A stretch of DNA of 64,000 nucleotides from Metabacillus kandeliae (GTDB lineage: Bacteria; Bacillota; Bacilli; Bacillales; Bacillaceae): positions 186,001 through 250,000 of the forward strand of contig NZ_JAJOZE010000004.1 in NCBI RefSeq assembly GCF_021166585.1, written 5' to 3'. A program made the position numbers and the translations under genes. Below, piece after piece: positions 37,822-46,478 of the stretch. The stretch's first letter is position 1, and the number at the start of each line of letters is the position of its first letter. The notes beneath the pieces were generated by a model. It had not been told where the DNA came from. It worked only from the letters and a program-made list of their open reading frames with translations, and searched no databases.

Positions 37822-38028
37822 GTGTTTTTATGTTTCTGTGGACCTGTGTCCCCTAGTGTGTGAAGGAACAGGGAGCTGCCTTTGAAAAGCTTGATCTTAT
37901 AATAGATGGGCTCATGCAGGGACATGGATTTCATGCTTTAGTACGATGAGGGACAAGGGTAAAAAGCCTCCCTTGTCCCCAACCACACTGCGCTGAATAA
38001 AATGGATCACCATCCTCCCAGCCAAACC

Positions 38029-38760
38029 CTAAACCCCAAACCGCGACCCATCATAAGGCATAGAAGACCCTACCCCAACCGTTTCCATTTCAGGATAGCG
38101 AAAAGCTGTCAGCTCCCCGCCGAATACAGCACCTGTATCAATGTTCGCCGTGCGGTTTACGATTCTTGGTTCTTTCACAGGGGTATGGCCGTAGATAATC
38201 CAGGGCTCTCCTTTGTAGTGCTTTGCCCAGTCTCTTCGTTCAGGGCGGCCGTTTTCAAGTGTCTTGCCTGTTATGTCGCCGTAGAGGACGAATTCTGTTA
38301 TTTTTTTCCCTTCTTTGCCGATATCCTGCTGTCTGATTCCAGCGTGTGCGACGATTAGTTTGCCGCTGTCGTGGATTTGGTACAGCGGTGACTTTTCATA
38401 AAGATTCATAAACTGCTGCTTTATTTGCTTTCTCAGTTTTGGGGTGCTTTCTTCGTATTCTTTTACAGTTGTTTCAAGCCCGTGCGTGATTTGAACTTTG
38501 TTGCCTTTAAAATACCGGTAAAGCTTGTTGCAGTGATTGCCCGGAGAATAGAAGGCTTTTTTTTCGTTAACCAGTTTTGCTGCGGTTTCAATTACCTTTA
38601 ATGAGTCAGGACCTCTGTCGGTCAGATCTCCAAGGAAGGAAAGGAGGCGGCCTTCCGGGTGGACGGGAATTCCTGTTTTCCATGAGTAGCCGAGCTTTTC
38701 GGTCAGTTTTTCAAATTCTTTATAGCAGCCATGTATATCGCCGATGATATCGATTTTCAC
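38029..38760 (-). CDS. prpE: Bis(5'-nucleosyl)-tetraphosphatase PrpE
   Basis: A 243-residue calcineurin-type metallophosphoesterase. The metal motifs are in order: GDIHGC (residues 7-12), [17 protein letters not shown], and later [11 protein letters not shown]. subtilis PrpE hydrolyses Ap4A asymmetrically and influences spore germination. It lies alone on the minus strand between the yjbO and mgtE transcripts. Confidence 0.9.
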   Translation of the reverse strand: MKIDIIGDIHGCYKEFEKLTEKLGYSWKTGIPVHPEGRLLSFLGDLTDRGPDSLKVIETAAKLVNEKKAFYSPGNHCNKLYRYFKGNKVQITHGLETTVKEYEESTPKLRKQIKQQFMNLYEKSPLYQIHDSGKLIVAHAGIRQQDIGKEGKKITEFVLYGDITGKTLENGRPERRDWAKHYKGEPWIIYGHTPVKEPRIVNRTANIDTGAVFGGELTAFRYPEMETVGVGSSMPYDGSRFGV

Positions 38761-38987
38761 TGTATCACTCCTTTTCCTGCTGTTTTAGATAATTTCCCTT
38801 TTCTTTAGCAAAACTATAACGAAGAGGAAAGTCTTTTTTCAAGCAGACTGGCATATTTGTGCCAGATGGATAGGTAATTATGGGTAATGAGAAGTTATGA
38901 GTGGAACCAGTCAGCTAATTGGGTTATTGTAAGCAATGGGTTTTAGTTTATAGAGATTATAGCTTTAAAGGGAAAGGTGGCCAGGTC

Positions 38988-40352
38988 ATGAGGGAGTATC
39001 AGCAGGCAGTAGAATATGAGGAAGAGCTCCTTTTTGAATATCTTGAAGCAGATAATATTGATTCCTTCAGAGAAGTGTTCGGCGGCCTTTATCATTTTGA
39101 TCAGGCGAAGTGGTTTGTCAAACTGGAGCAAGATGATCGATTGCGGATGTATGGCTATTTGTCACCGGAAGAGATGGCGGCCGTTTTTGAAAATATCGGG
39201 GAAGAGAATGAAGATTACGAAGCTTACTTATCAGAGATGGATCCTGTTTATGCAGCGCAGATGCTGGAGCAGATGTATGCAGATGATGCGGTAGATGTTC
39301 TGAATGAGATTGATCACATTCAGGCGCAGGGGTATTTAAATTTGATGGAGGACCAGGCTGCACAGGAAATCCGCGATCTTCTTCATTATAAAGAGTACAC
39401 AGCAGGAAGCATTATGACGACAGAGCTGGTTGCTGTGTTTCCGCACCAAACGGTGAAGTCTGTCCTTCGGCTCTTGAAGAGGGAAGCGCCGAATGCGGAG
39501 ACCATTTACTATACGTATGTAGTGGATGATGAGCGGAGGCTTGCGGGGGTCATTTCTCTTCGCGATTTAATTGTCGGTGAGGATAATGATCTGATTGCAG
39601 AAATAATGAATAAGCGGGTTTACTCTGTTTCGGTTCATGAGGATCAGGAGGAAGTCGCAAGAAAAATTCAAAATTATAATTTTATGGCTGTGCCTGTCGT
39701 GGATGATGAAGATCATTTAGTCGGCATTATTACTGTTGATGATATCGTGGATGTTATCCGCGAGGAGGCGACAGATGATTATTCAAAGCTCGCTGCTCTT
39801 CCTGACGAGGAGCTGGGAGAGTCAGGGCCATTTGCTTCTGCCAAAAGGCGTCTGCCCTGGCTGTTAGGTTTGCTTGTACTCGGCATGGCCACTTCGGCAA
39901 TGGTGAGTTATTTTGAAAATCCTTTAAAAGAGCTTACCGTGCTGTTCGCGTTTGTGCCTCTTGTGGCAGCGATGGCTGGAAATTCAGGTATTCAGGCACT
40001 CGCTTCTTCTTTAAGGAGAATAGCGGATCGCAGAGAAGAGCCGGGGATGGGGAAAAATGTGGCGAAAGAGGCTGCCGCAGCGGTTCTGACAGGGGCTTCC
40101 ACAGGTGTATTTGCATTTTTAATCATTTTTATATGGAAGGGAAGCCTTGCTCTTGGATTGCTTGTCGGTGCTTCGATCTTGATTGCCTTAATTGTTTCTG
40201 CAGTGATCGGGTCGATTATTCCTCTAGTGATGACAAGGCTGAAAGTGGATCCGGCGTTTGCGTCAGGTCCGTTCATTACAACTCTGAATGATTTTATCAG
40301 TATTCTTATTTATTTGTCTCTTGCAGCTGCATTTGCGAAACAGCTGCTTTAG
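38988..40352 (+). CDS. mgtE: Magnesium transporter MgtE
   Basis: A 454-residue Mg2+ channel. The N-terminal superhelical domain (residues 1-125) is followed by two CBS domains (about 130-255, ending GIITVDDIVDVI), a connecting helix and five membrane helices. The pore-forming segment includes FVPLVAAMAGNSGIQALAS. I start at the ATG at 38988 with GGTGG upstream. No M-box riboswitch is visible in the 227-nt upstream gap. It is inserted between prpE and yjbQ compared with B. subtilis. Confidence 0.92.
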   Translation: MREYQQAVEYEEELLFEYLEADNIDSFREVFGGLYHFDQAKWFVKLEQDDRLRMYGYLSPEEMAAVFENIGEENEDYEAYLSEMDPVYAAQMLEQMYADDAVDVLNEIDHIQAQGYLNLMEDQAAQEIRDLLHYKEYTAGSIMTTELVAVFPHQTVKSVLRLLKREAPNAETIYYTYVVDDERRLAGVISLRDLIVGEDNDLIAEIMNKRVYSVSVHEDQEEVARKIQNYNFMAVPVVDDEDHLVGIITVDDIVDVIREEATDDYSKLAALPDEELGESGPFASAKRRLPWLLGLLVLGMATSAMVSYFENPLKELTVLFAFVPLVAAMAGNSGIQALASSLRRIADRREEPGMGKNVAKEAAAAVLTGASTGVFAFLIIFIWKGSLALGLLVGASILIALIVSAVIGSIIPLVMTRLKVDPAFASGPFITTLNDFISILIYLSLAAAFAKQLL

Positions 40353-40377
40353 CCCATTCTAAAAAGGAGGCCTGAAG

Positions 40378-42225
40378 ATGGAACATCAAGCATCAGTAGC
40401 ATCACTCGTTATTGTCATCCTTGTAGCGTTTTTAACACCAATCTTAATGCATCGGTTCAGGCTGAATTTTATGCCGGTTATTGTGGCGGAAATTCTAATG
40501 GGGCTGGTGATTGGGGAAAGCGGCTTTAACATTGTTCATGAGGACACATGGCTAACGACGCTTTCTACGCTCGGATTTATTTTTCTTATGTTTTTAAGCG
40601 GACTTGAGATTGATTTTTCCGTATTTTCAAGCGGCAAAAAAAAGGAAATACTGCCTTCAGGCAAAGAGGCGCCGAATACGTTTACCGCATCGTTTTTAAT
40701 ATTTGCCGGAATTTTTGTTCTTTCGCTTGTCCTATCCTATGGCTTTGTCCTGGCTGGATTTGTGAAAAATGTCTTTCTGATGACACTGATCATTTCAACG
40801 ATTTCTCTCGGTGTGGTTGTTCCGACATTAAAAGAAGTAAATTTGATGAAATCTAACATTGGGCAGATTATTTTGCTTGTTGCGGTTATCGCCGATTTGG
40901 CTACGATGATTCTGCTTGCCGTGTTTGCTTCCGTTTTTGGAGACGGCAACAGCAATACTTGGCTGTTGCTTGTCTTATTCGCCGCAGGTGTGGGGCTCTA
41001 TTTTGTCGGCAGAGTTTTTCAAAAGCGTTCTTTTATTCAAAGCATGTCAAAGGGAACCGTTCAAATCGGTACTAGGGCTGTTTTTACCTTGATTATTGTT
41101 CTTGTGGCCGTTTCGGAAACGATTGGGGCTGAAAACATTTTGGGCGCCTTTTTGGCTGGAGTGCTTGTTTCGCTTCTTTCCCCGAATAAGGAGCTGGTTC
41201 AGAAGCTGGATTCCTTTGGCTATGGCTTCTTAATCCCGATTTTCTTCGTGATGATTGGCGTTAAGCTGGATATATGGGGTCTTTTTAAGGAGCCGAAAAT
41301 CCTGGCGTTGATCCCGCTTCTCCTTGCCGCACTCTTTTTATCAAAGCTTCTGCCGGTATACCTTCTTAAACGATGGTATGACCAAAAAACAGCAGTCGCG
41401 TCTGGTTTTTTATTAACATCTACCTTGTCGCTTGTTATCGCCGCAGCCACCATCGGTGAAAAAGCAGGTGTGATTGATGCCAAAATATCTGGAGCTTTTG
41501 TCCTTGTAGCCGTTTTATCAAGCATAATTGCACCGATTGGTTTTAAGAAGCTTTTCCCGCTGCATAAAGTAAATACGGTAAAGCAAAGAGTGGCCTTTGT
41601 CGGCGCAAATCAGATGTCACTGCCTGTTACAAGAGAGCTTGAAAGCAGTCTTTATGAAGCGGCTGTCTATCATACCCGGCAGGATAAAATGGAAAAACAG
41701 ATCGCAGAGTCTCTTTTCACCATTCATGATTTGGATGATTATGATCCAGCTACGCTGAAGAAAAACGGGGTTTTCGAGGCGGATATTCTTGTGGCCTCAA
41801 CAGGAGAGGAAGAACAGAATGCCGAGATTGCTTTGCTTGCTAAAAAGGAAGGTGTGAAAAGAGTCATCGCTGTGATCAGCTCACCTGAATTGGAAGAGAA
41901 GGCAAAAGAAGCAGGAGTGGAAATTTTCTCTGTTTTTACCTCAACGAAAACTCTTCTCAGAGTGATGATTGAATCACCGCATGTGATGGAGGTTTTGACA
42001 AATGATGAGTCAGCCCTTTATGAAGTGGAAATGAAGACGCCGAAATATCATAAAATGATGCTCAGGCATTTTCCGTTCACAGGCGACTTGATCTTTATCA
42101 GGATTTTCAGGGGAAAGGATTCCCTCATTCCTCATGGAGACACAGAGCTTTTAGCCGGAGACCGCCTCCTCGTTTCAGGGACAAAACAGTATGTCAATGA
42201 GCTGAGGAAAGAACTGGAACGGTAG
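40378..42225 (+). CDS. yjbQ: CPA2-family Na+/H+ or K+/H+ antiporter YjbQ
   Basis: A 615-residue monovalent cation:proton antiporter. About twelve membrane helices (residues 8-400) are followed by a TrkA-N-like domain (RVAFVGANQMSLPVTREL, about 404-520) and a TrkA-C domain (about 540-615, with DTELLAGDRLLVSG). The regulatory part could sense nucleotides or K+. It starts 25 nt after mgtE, suggesting a joint ion-homeostasis transcript. Confidence 0.88.
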   Translation: MEHQASVASLVIVILVAFLTPILMHRFRLNFMPVIVAEILMGLVIGESGFNIVHEDTWLTTLSTLGFIFLMFLSGLEIDFSVFSSGKKKEILPSGKEAPNTFTASFLIFAGIFVLSLVLSYGFVLAGFVKNVFLMTLIISTISLGVVVPTLKEVNLMKSNIGQIILLVAVIADLATMILLAVFASVFGDGNSNTWLLLVLFAAGVGLYFVGRVFQKRSFIQSMSKGTVQIGTRAVFTLIIVLVAVSETIGAENILGAFLAGVLVSLLSPNKELVQKLDSFGYGFLIPIFFVMIGVKLDIWGLFKEPKILALIPLLLAALFLSKLLPVYLLKRWYDQKTAVASGFLLTSTLSLVIAAATIGEKAGVIDAKISGAFVLVAVLSSIIAPIGFKKLFPLHKVNTVKQRVAFVGANQMSLPVTRELESSLYEAAVYHTRQDKMEKQIAESLFTIHDLDDYDPATLKKNGVFEADILVASTGEEEQNAEIALLAKKEGVKRVIAVISSPELEEKAKEAGVEIFSVFTSTKTLLRVMIESPHVMEVLTNDESALYEVEMKTPKYHKMMLRHFPFTGDLIFIRIFRGKDSLIPHGDTELLAGDRLLVSGTKQYVNELRKELER

Positions 42226-42276
42226 CTTGGCTTCTTCGGAAAACGTTCTGTTTTTTTAAAAGGAAAAATGCTATGA

Positions 42277-42293
42277 TTATAACCAGGTATTAA
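42277..42293 (+). promoter_or_regulatory. FapR-type operator before fabI
   Basis: TTATAACCAGGTATTAA is a 17-nt palindrome with the FapR pattern (TTA..ACC..GTA.TAA) located 32 nt before fabI. A TATGAT -10-like box (42272-42277) abuts it. Together with the fabH operator it implies coordinated lipid control. Confidence 0.65.
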
Positions 42294-42324
42294 TAACTTG
42301 TATAAAAAATAGGAGGACTTCTAT

Positions 42325-43101
42325 ATGAAATTTTCGATGGAGGGCCGCAATATCGTTGTCATGGGTGTGGCGAATAAGCGCAGCATCGCATGGGGAATTG
42401 CCAGATCCCTGCATGATGCGGGGGCAAGGCTCATTTTTACATACGCTGGTGAAAGACTTGAAAAATCCGTTCGTGAACTGGCAGATTCACTGGATCGAAA
42501 GGATTCCATCATTCTTCCATGCGACATTACTAACGACGAAGAAATTGTCAAATGCTTCGAAGAAATTAAAAACCAGGTTCAGGTTGTTCACGGGCTTGCA
42601 CACTGTATCGCCTTTGCCAACAAAGAAGATCTGGCAGGGGAATTTGTAGACACTTCCCGTGAAGGTTTTCTGCTGTCTCACAACATCAGCTCATACTCTC
42701 TGACAGCTGTCGCAAGAGCAGTAAAACCGCTTATGACGGAAGGCGGCAGCATCGTAACGCTGACTTATCTCGGAGGCGAGCGTGTTGTTTCCAACTACAA
42801 CGTAATGGGAGTAGCAAAAGCATCCCTTGACGCAAGCGTGAAATACCTTGCAGCAGATCTTGGCAAGGACGGCATCCGTGTAAACTCAATCTCAGCCGGC
42901 CCGATCCGCACCCTTTCTGCAAAAGGAATCAGCGACTTTAACTCCATCCTGAAAGAAATTGAAGAAAGAGCGCCGCTGCGCCGCACAACAACACCTGAAG
43001 AAGTCGGCGACACAGCCCTCTTCCTCTTCAGTGACTTGTCCCGCGGCATGACAGGTGAAAACCTTCACGTCGACTCAGGCTTCCATATTATTGGCAGGTA
43101 A
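42325..43101 (+). CDS. fabI: Enoyl-ACP reductase FabI
   Basis: Reduces enoyl-ACP in the last step of each fatty-acid elongation cycle, and is the triclosan-type inhibitor target. The 258-residue SDR protein has the cofactor segment GVANKRSIAWGIA and the catalytic pair Tyr158...Lys165 (SNYNVMGVAKASLDA). It is monocistronic with its own operator and terminator, and follows yjbQ here because the tenA/thi genes of B. subtilis are absent. Confidence 0.96.
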   Translation: MKFSMEGRNIVVMGVANKRSIAWGIARSLHDAGARLIFTYAGERLEKSVRELADSLDRKDSIILPCDITNDEEIVKCFEEIKNQVQVVHGLAHCIAFANKEDLAGEFVDTSREGFLLSHNISSYSLTAVARAVKPLMTEGGSIVTLTYLGGERVVSNYNVMGVAKASLDASVKYLAADLGKDGIRVNSISAGPIRTLSAKGISDFNSILKEIEERAPLRRTTTPEEVGDTALFLFSDLSRGMTGENLHVDSGFHIIGR

Positions 43102-43113
43102 TGCTGTCCGAAC

Positions 43114-43147
43114 TGACCCTGTATTGTAAACAGGGTCATTTTTTTAT
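43114..43147 (+). terminator. Terminator after fabI
   Basis: TGACCCTGT-loop-ACAGGGTCATTTTTTT. Confidence 0.9.
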
Positions 43148-43211
43148 TGTGGAGAGAGAGCTGAGATTGGAAATGGAGCCTGTGGATTAGAGGGGGGAGC
43201 TGCGTGTATGG

Positions 43212-43246
43212 GCGGAGCTGAACGAGCCGCCTCCGCATTTCTATAC
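43212..43246. repeat. Repeat family A remnant (A6)
   Basis: GCGGAGCTGAACGAGCCGCC followed by TCCGCATTTCTATAC matches the right arm of copies A3/A4 with a few substitutions. The left part is missing or too decayed to recognise. Confidence 0.5.
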
Positions 43247-43305
43247 ATTTTCATCATTTTTCCCGCATAAACTGGTTCTTGAGAACAGGCAATGGGGGTG
43301 CTGGT

Positions 43306-43893
43306 GTGATTAAGTCGACGAAGGGTTATGAGGGTAAGCCTCTTATGTATATTGTGCAGCCGGAGTATAGGGATATAAAAGCTGAGATGCAGACGCTTGT
43401 GGTGAAAAAGACGAAAAAGGCTGAACCGAAGGCAGCGGCAGTGCTTCCTGAGCCGGCAGCAGCGGCTGAGGAGTCTACGGAGCTTTCTGATACTGTGGAG
43501 GCGGCGGCTGAAGGCCCTGCATTTGTCAGGGCAGAGACGGAACAGCTGACAGATCAGACAGGTGCTGAATCTCCCCATGCAGAAGACAGGCAGGGCATTT
43601 TGAAGGCTGAGCTTGTGCAGGAAAAGCCGGCAGCGGAAGAGGAGCAGTCTGTTCAGAGACGGCCCCGAAAGCAGGTGAGCCAGATGACGATTGCAGAGAA
43701 GGTGGAGTTTGTGACAAATCTTCCTGTTAATATTCCACGGACGCTTTGCCATATAGAGCTTGAGAATGGCTCGCGGAGAGGAATGATTGTGTCAGAGGTG
43801 GATGGAATTGTGACGATCCAGGCGACGACAAGCTCGCAGCCTTTGAAGGTCAGGATGGATGAAATCAAGGCGATTCATTTGCTTGGGTTTTGA
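43306..43893 (+). CDS. cotO: Spore coat protein CotO-like
   Basis: A 195-residue protein with a conserved N-terminus (KPLMYIVQPEYRDIKAEMQ) and C-terminus (RPRKQVSQMTIAEKVEFVTN, then NIPRTLCHIELENG). A long alanine/glutamate-rich, low-complexity middle (about residues 35-125) separates them. This layout and the position after fabI match CotO (YjbX), a morphogenetic protein of outer coat and crust assembly. I start at GTG 43306, five nt after GGGGGTG; an upstream TTG has no ribosome site. The antisense frame of 202 codons is a by-product of the biased middle. Confidence 0.78.
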   Translation: MIKSTKGYEGKPLMYIVQPEYRDIKAEMQTLVVKKTKKAEPKAAAVLPEPAAAAEESTELSDTVEAAAEGPAFVRAETEQLTDQTGAESPHAEDRQGILKAELVQEKPAAEEEQSVQRRPRKQVSQMTIAEKVEFVTNLPVNIPRTLCHIELENGSRRGMIVSEVDGIVTIQATTSSQPLKVRMDEIKAIHLLGF

Positions 43894-43904
43894 CCGTAAA
43901 CAGG

Positions 43905-43937
43905 AAAAAATGGTTCCTTTTTAAGGAACCATTTTTT
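43905..43937. terminator. Bidirectional terminator between cotO and cotZ
   Basis: AAAAAATGGTTCC-loop-GGAACCATTTTTT, between converging stop codons. Confidence 0.9.
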
Positions 43938-43939
43938 GG

Positions 43940-44380
43940 TTAGTTCGTTCTGTTAATCAGACGCGGATTCAAACATTGGATAGCACAGAAGCAATTTAGA
44001 TCAACTTCGATGCAGGAATCGGTCTTTTCAAGGCGGAACACTTGGCATGGGTCGTCGCTGTGGAAATCAAGAACATTTTTGTGTTCGTCAAATGCGATGA
44101 GCAGGCGGAGAGTAGCACAGCATTCTCTGACGTTTTCAACACGGAAAAATACGGTATTAAAGCAATCGCCTGATTGAAGTCCGCCTACGTTTCCAAATGC
44201 ATGGAACGGTTTGCCCTTTTGTGTAAAAAGGATGAATGGAATCGTGTCGCCGAGCGTATTTGAAGGTGAAAGCAGGTTTGAAAAGCAGCTTGTCGGGCAA
44301 TTTTCTTCTACTGCATTTTGAAGGTCATTGATATTTTGAACTGCTTCGCATACGCAGGTAAAGTATGTTTTAGAACTCAT
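43940..44380 (-). CDS. cotZ: Spore coat/crust protein CotZ-like
   Basis: A 146-residue cysteine-rich protein. Shared with the CotY/CotZ family are [33 protein letters not shown] and [20 protein letters not shown]. The shorter N-terminus (MSSKTYFTCVCEAVQNINDL) and LLIAFDEHKN-type segment point to CotZ. In B. subtilis CotZ nucleates the crust through disulfide-linked assemblies with CotY. The ATG at 44380 follows GGGAGGG. It lies downstream of cotY on the minus strand with a terminator between, so it may have its own promoter. Confidence 0.88.
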   Translation of the reverse strand: MSSKTYFTCVCEAVQNINDLQNAVEENCPTSCFSNLLSPSNTLGDTIPFILFTQKGKPFHAFGNVGGLQSGDCFNTVFFRVENVRECCATLRLLIAFDEHKNVLDFHSDDPCQVFRLEKTDSCIEVDLNCFCAIQCLNPRLINRTN

Positions 44381-44542
44381 TTTTTTCCCTCCCACCTAAG
44401 GTATTTATCCCTATTAGGATAGCTTGGTACAAGATAATTGGTGCTAGGGAAGATGCCCAATTTTTAAAAATCGCTTATTCAGCAGGGATTCGATCATTCA
44501 GCATATTCCAAAGCGCAGAAACTGCTCCGCTTTTTCAAAAAG

Positions 44543-44577
44543 AATTAAAAAAAGACTACCGGTTGCGGCAGTCTATT
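44543..44577 (-). terminator. Terminator after cotY
   Basis: Minus strand AGACTGCC-loop-GGTAGTCTTTTTTT; the stem has one mismatch. Confidence 0.7.
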
Positions 44578-44583
44578 TGTTGG

Positions 44584-45075
44584 TTAACCATGATGATGTT
44601 TTTTCTGTTGCGGCATTGCTCTGTTAACTAGATCTGGAGATAGACATTGGATCGCACAGAAGCAAAGGAGATCCACTTCAATGCAGAAGTCTGTTTTTTC
44701 CAGGCCGAAAAATTCTGGATCGCAAGGATCGCATACGCTGATTGTTTCGCCTTTCACGTTTACTGGTCTCAGCAATGAAAGGGTGGCACAGCAGCCGTTC
44801 AAATTCTCAACGCGGAAGAAAATAGTTTGGAAGCAATGATTGTCATCTGAAAATCCGCCTACGTTGCCGAAAGCACTGAAAAGATTTCCTTTTTTATCGA
44901 ACAATAGAAAAGGAATGGTATCTCTTCCTGGAGCCATAGTAGGGCTTAGCAGGTTGCTGAAACAGCTGGTTGGGCATTGTTCTTCAACAGCATCCTGTTC
45001 AGCTTTAATATTCTCAACAGCTCTGCATACGCAGTTTACGTCGTATTGATCATGTGACTTATGTCCGCAGCTCAC
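44584..45075 (-). CDS. cotY: Spore crust protein CotY-like
   Basis: A 163-residue cysteine-rich protein, the paralog of the neighbouring CotZ. It has [53 protein letters not shown] and [19 protein letters not shown], and ends in a histidine-rich tail (KKHHHG). CotY self-assembles into hexagonal crust layers in B. subtilis. I start at GTG 45075, with GAGGAG nine nt upstream; the frame to 45162 adds residues with no similarity. The length equals that of CotY. Confidence 0.9.
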   Translation of the reverse strand: MSCGHKSHDQYDVNCVCRAVENIKAEQDAVEEQCPTSCFSNLLSPTMAPGRDTIPFLLFDKKGNLFSAFGNVGGFSDDNHCFQTIFFRVENLNGCCATLSLLRPVNVKGETISVCDPCDPEFFGLEKTDFCIEVDLLCFCAIQCLSPDLVNRAMPQQKKHHHG

Positions 45076-45119
45076 GCTTTTCAACTCCTCATATATGGTT
45101 AATTGACCTTGGTCTTTAA

Positions 45120-45148
45120 CAACATATGTGCCTCTGCCTTGTTTGGTG
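45120..45148 (-). promoter_or_regulatory. SigK-type promoter of cotY
   Basis: Minus strand CACC (complement of 45145-45148), 16-nt spacer, CATATGTTG (complement of 45120-45128). This fits the SigK pattern MACM-N16-CATANNNTA except the last base. The -10 region shares ACATATGTTGTTAA exactly with the region before yjcZ. Confidence 0.55.
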
Positions 45149-45301
45149 TGGGTCATCATCATGGTTTATGAGGGGGGAAAACGTTTTTCCCTGATTTTTT
45201 GCAAGATCAGAAAATATAAAAATTTCTTGGACATCCCGATTGCTTGGGTAAGCCGGTGAGACGCTTTGTAAAAAAGCCTATGACAGGGCTTTTCTAAATT
45301 G

Positions 45302-45424
45302 TTCAGGTCCAGCCGCTAGCCCCTCGAGGTCATAAGCCGCTCATCCAGGGAAAGGAAAGACCGCCTTTCCCCGGCTGATCGTCTTATGCTTGTCGGGGCT
45401 GAACGAGCGGCTTCCGCTTTTCTT
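45302..45424. repeat. Repeat family A, copy A3
   Basis: About 123 nt, nearly identical to A4 (which follows in direct tandem) and to A2. The complementary ends and centre can fold into one long hairpin. It lies in the 519-nt gene-free gap between cotY and cotX. Confidence 0.88.
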
Positions 45425-45549
45425 GATCCAGCTCCAGCCGCTAGCCCCTCGAGGTCATAAGCCGCTCATCCAGGGAAAGGAACGACCGCCTTTCCCCGGC
45501 TGATCGTCTTATGCTTGTCGGGGCTGAACGAGCGGCTTCCGCTTTTCTA
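45425..45549. repeat. Repeat family A, copy A4
   Basis: The second tandem unit, beginning GATCCAGCTCCAGCCGCTAG and ending GAGCGGCTTCCGCTTTTCT. It differs from A3 at only a few positions. Confidence 0.88.
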
Positions 45550-45552
45550 TAC

Positions 45553-45583
45553 AAAAAGAAAAAGCAGGGTGGATGCCCTGCTT
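45553..45583 (-). terminator. Terminator after cotX
   Basis: AAGCAGGG-loop-CCCTGCTT followed on the minus strand by TTTTTCTTTTTG. Confidence 0.85.
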
Positions 45584-45594
45584 CTTCGCGGTTC

Positions 45595-46068
45595 TTACAG
45601 AATGCCGATGGATACAACAAGCGCAATAAGAATTTGCAGCAATGCTTGAAGGGAAAGAGCCACTTCAGTGTCAGTTGTGCTTACGTCTACATTGCGGGAA
45701 TTTTCGATGATCAATTTTTGGTTTTGTGCCTGGCGGAAGGAAGCTCTTTGAAGCAATTCTTGAGTTACTGTTTCAGCGCGCTGGGAGTCAGCAATTGTAA
45801 GGTTGATGACAAGAGCAATTCCTACTTGAAGAGCAGCCTGCAAGGAAGCAGCAACTTGAGTTTCTGTAGTGGATACTTCGATATCGCAAGAATCTCTGAT
45901 GATGATGACTTCGTTAGAAGATTGGCTGGATTCAACAACCTGATCAGCTTCCTGCTCAACACCTCTGTTGAAATCACTGCACCATTTGTTGCCTGAATTC
46001 TCAGCGCTTTCTGTCGGATGGCAAGAACCTTTATCAAGGGCTACCCATGAGTAAGATCTAGTTTCCAT
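45595..46068 (-). CDS. cotX: Spore coat protein CotX-like
   Basis: A 157-residue protein of the insoluble coat/crust fraction. After a polar N-terminal region (to about 50) come two copies of a CotX/CotV domain (Pfam Spore Coat Protein X and V). The first is VIIIRDSCDIEVSTTETQVA... and the second is KLIIENSRNVDVSTTDTEVA..., each followed by SLQALLQ-type hydrophobic helices. I start at the ATG at 46068 after AAAGGAGG. A GerE-type box lies 77 nt upstream of the start. Confidence 0.9.
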   Translation of the reverse strand: METRSYSWVALDKGSCHPTESAENSGNKWCSDFNRGVEQEADQVVESSQSSNEVIIIRDSCDIEVSTTETQVAASLQAALQVGIALVINLTIADSQRAETVTQELLQRASFRQAQNQKLIIENSRNVDVSTTDTEVALSLQALLQILIALVVSIGIL

Positions 46069-46144
46069 GAATTTGTTTCCTCCTTTCATTTACTACATTA
46101 AATGATGGTCACCCGTCTTTGGTATGAGACAATCAACTAGTTTT

Positions 46145-46159
46145 GAGAACCCATTTTTA
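46145..46159 (-). promoter_or_regulatory. GerE-type box upstream of cotX
   Basis: Minus strand TAAAAATGGGTTCTC contains AAATGGGTTCTC, a full match to the GerE consensus RWWTRGGYNNYY. CATACCAAA, a SigK-like -10, follows 18 nt later. The same 15-mer occurs before cotV at almost the same distance from its start. Confidence 0.65.
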
Positions 46160-46161
46160 GA

Positions 46162-46446
46162 TTAATTGTCTTCCGTATTTTTCTGAAGCATTTCACGGAG
46201 GGTTTTATTTTTAGGTGCATCTTCTGTTTCCTTTGCATCTTCTGTTACTTTTTTAGCTGGATTGGTTAAAAATTCATCCACTCTTGTTTGCAGATCAAAC
46301 ACGACACTGCGGAGTTTTTCTTTTTGCTCGTCTGTCAGCTGGCGGCGTGATTCTTTGTCTACCTTGTTTTTGGATAGAACGTCAGAAACAAACAGCTGCA
46401 TAAGCGTGGAAGAAATCTCGGTTAATTTGTCTTTGTTTTCAGACAT
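46162..46446 (-). CDS. cotW: Spore coat protein CotW-like
   Basis: A 94-residue charged, helical protein (LTDEQKEKLRSVVFDLQTRV) lying between cotV and cotX, as CotW does in B. subtilis. There are no cysteines or membrane segments. The C-terminal tail is rich in K, E and N. ATG at 46446 with AAAAGGAGTG upstream. Similarity to CotW is judged from composition, length and context. Confidence 0.75.
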   Translation of the reverse strand: MSENKDKLTEISSTLMQLFVSDVLSKNKVDKESRRQLTDEQKEKLRSVVFDLQTRVDEFLTNPAKKVTEDAKETEDAPKNKTLREMLQKNTEDN

Positions 46447-46478
46447 GGTTGTCACTCCTTTTCGAAGAGATTAAAGGG

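Noticed and set aside
43144-43752. 202-codon minus-strand ORF opposite cotO
   Set aside because: Produced by the biased Ala/Glu-rich middle of cotO; the translation is Arg/Leu/Cys-rich and low-complexity, and it has no start signals.
44396-44583. SigK promoter for cotZ
   Set aside because: CACC with CTATCCTAA at 17 nt is a poor match; not enough to annotate.
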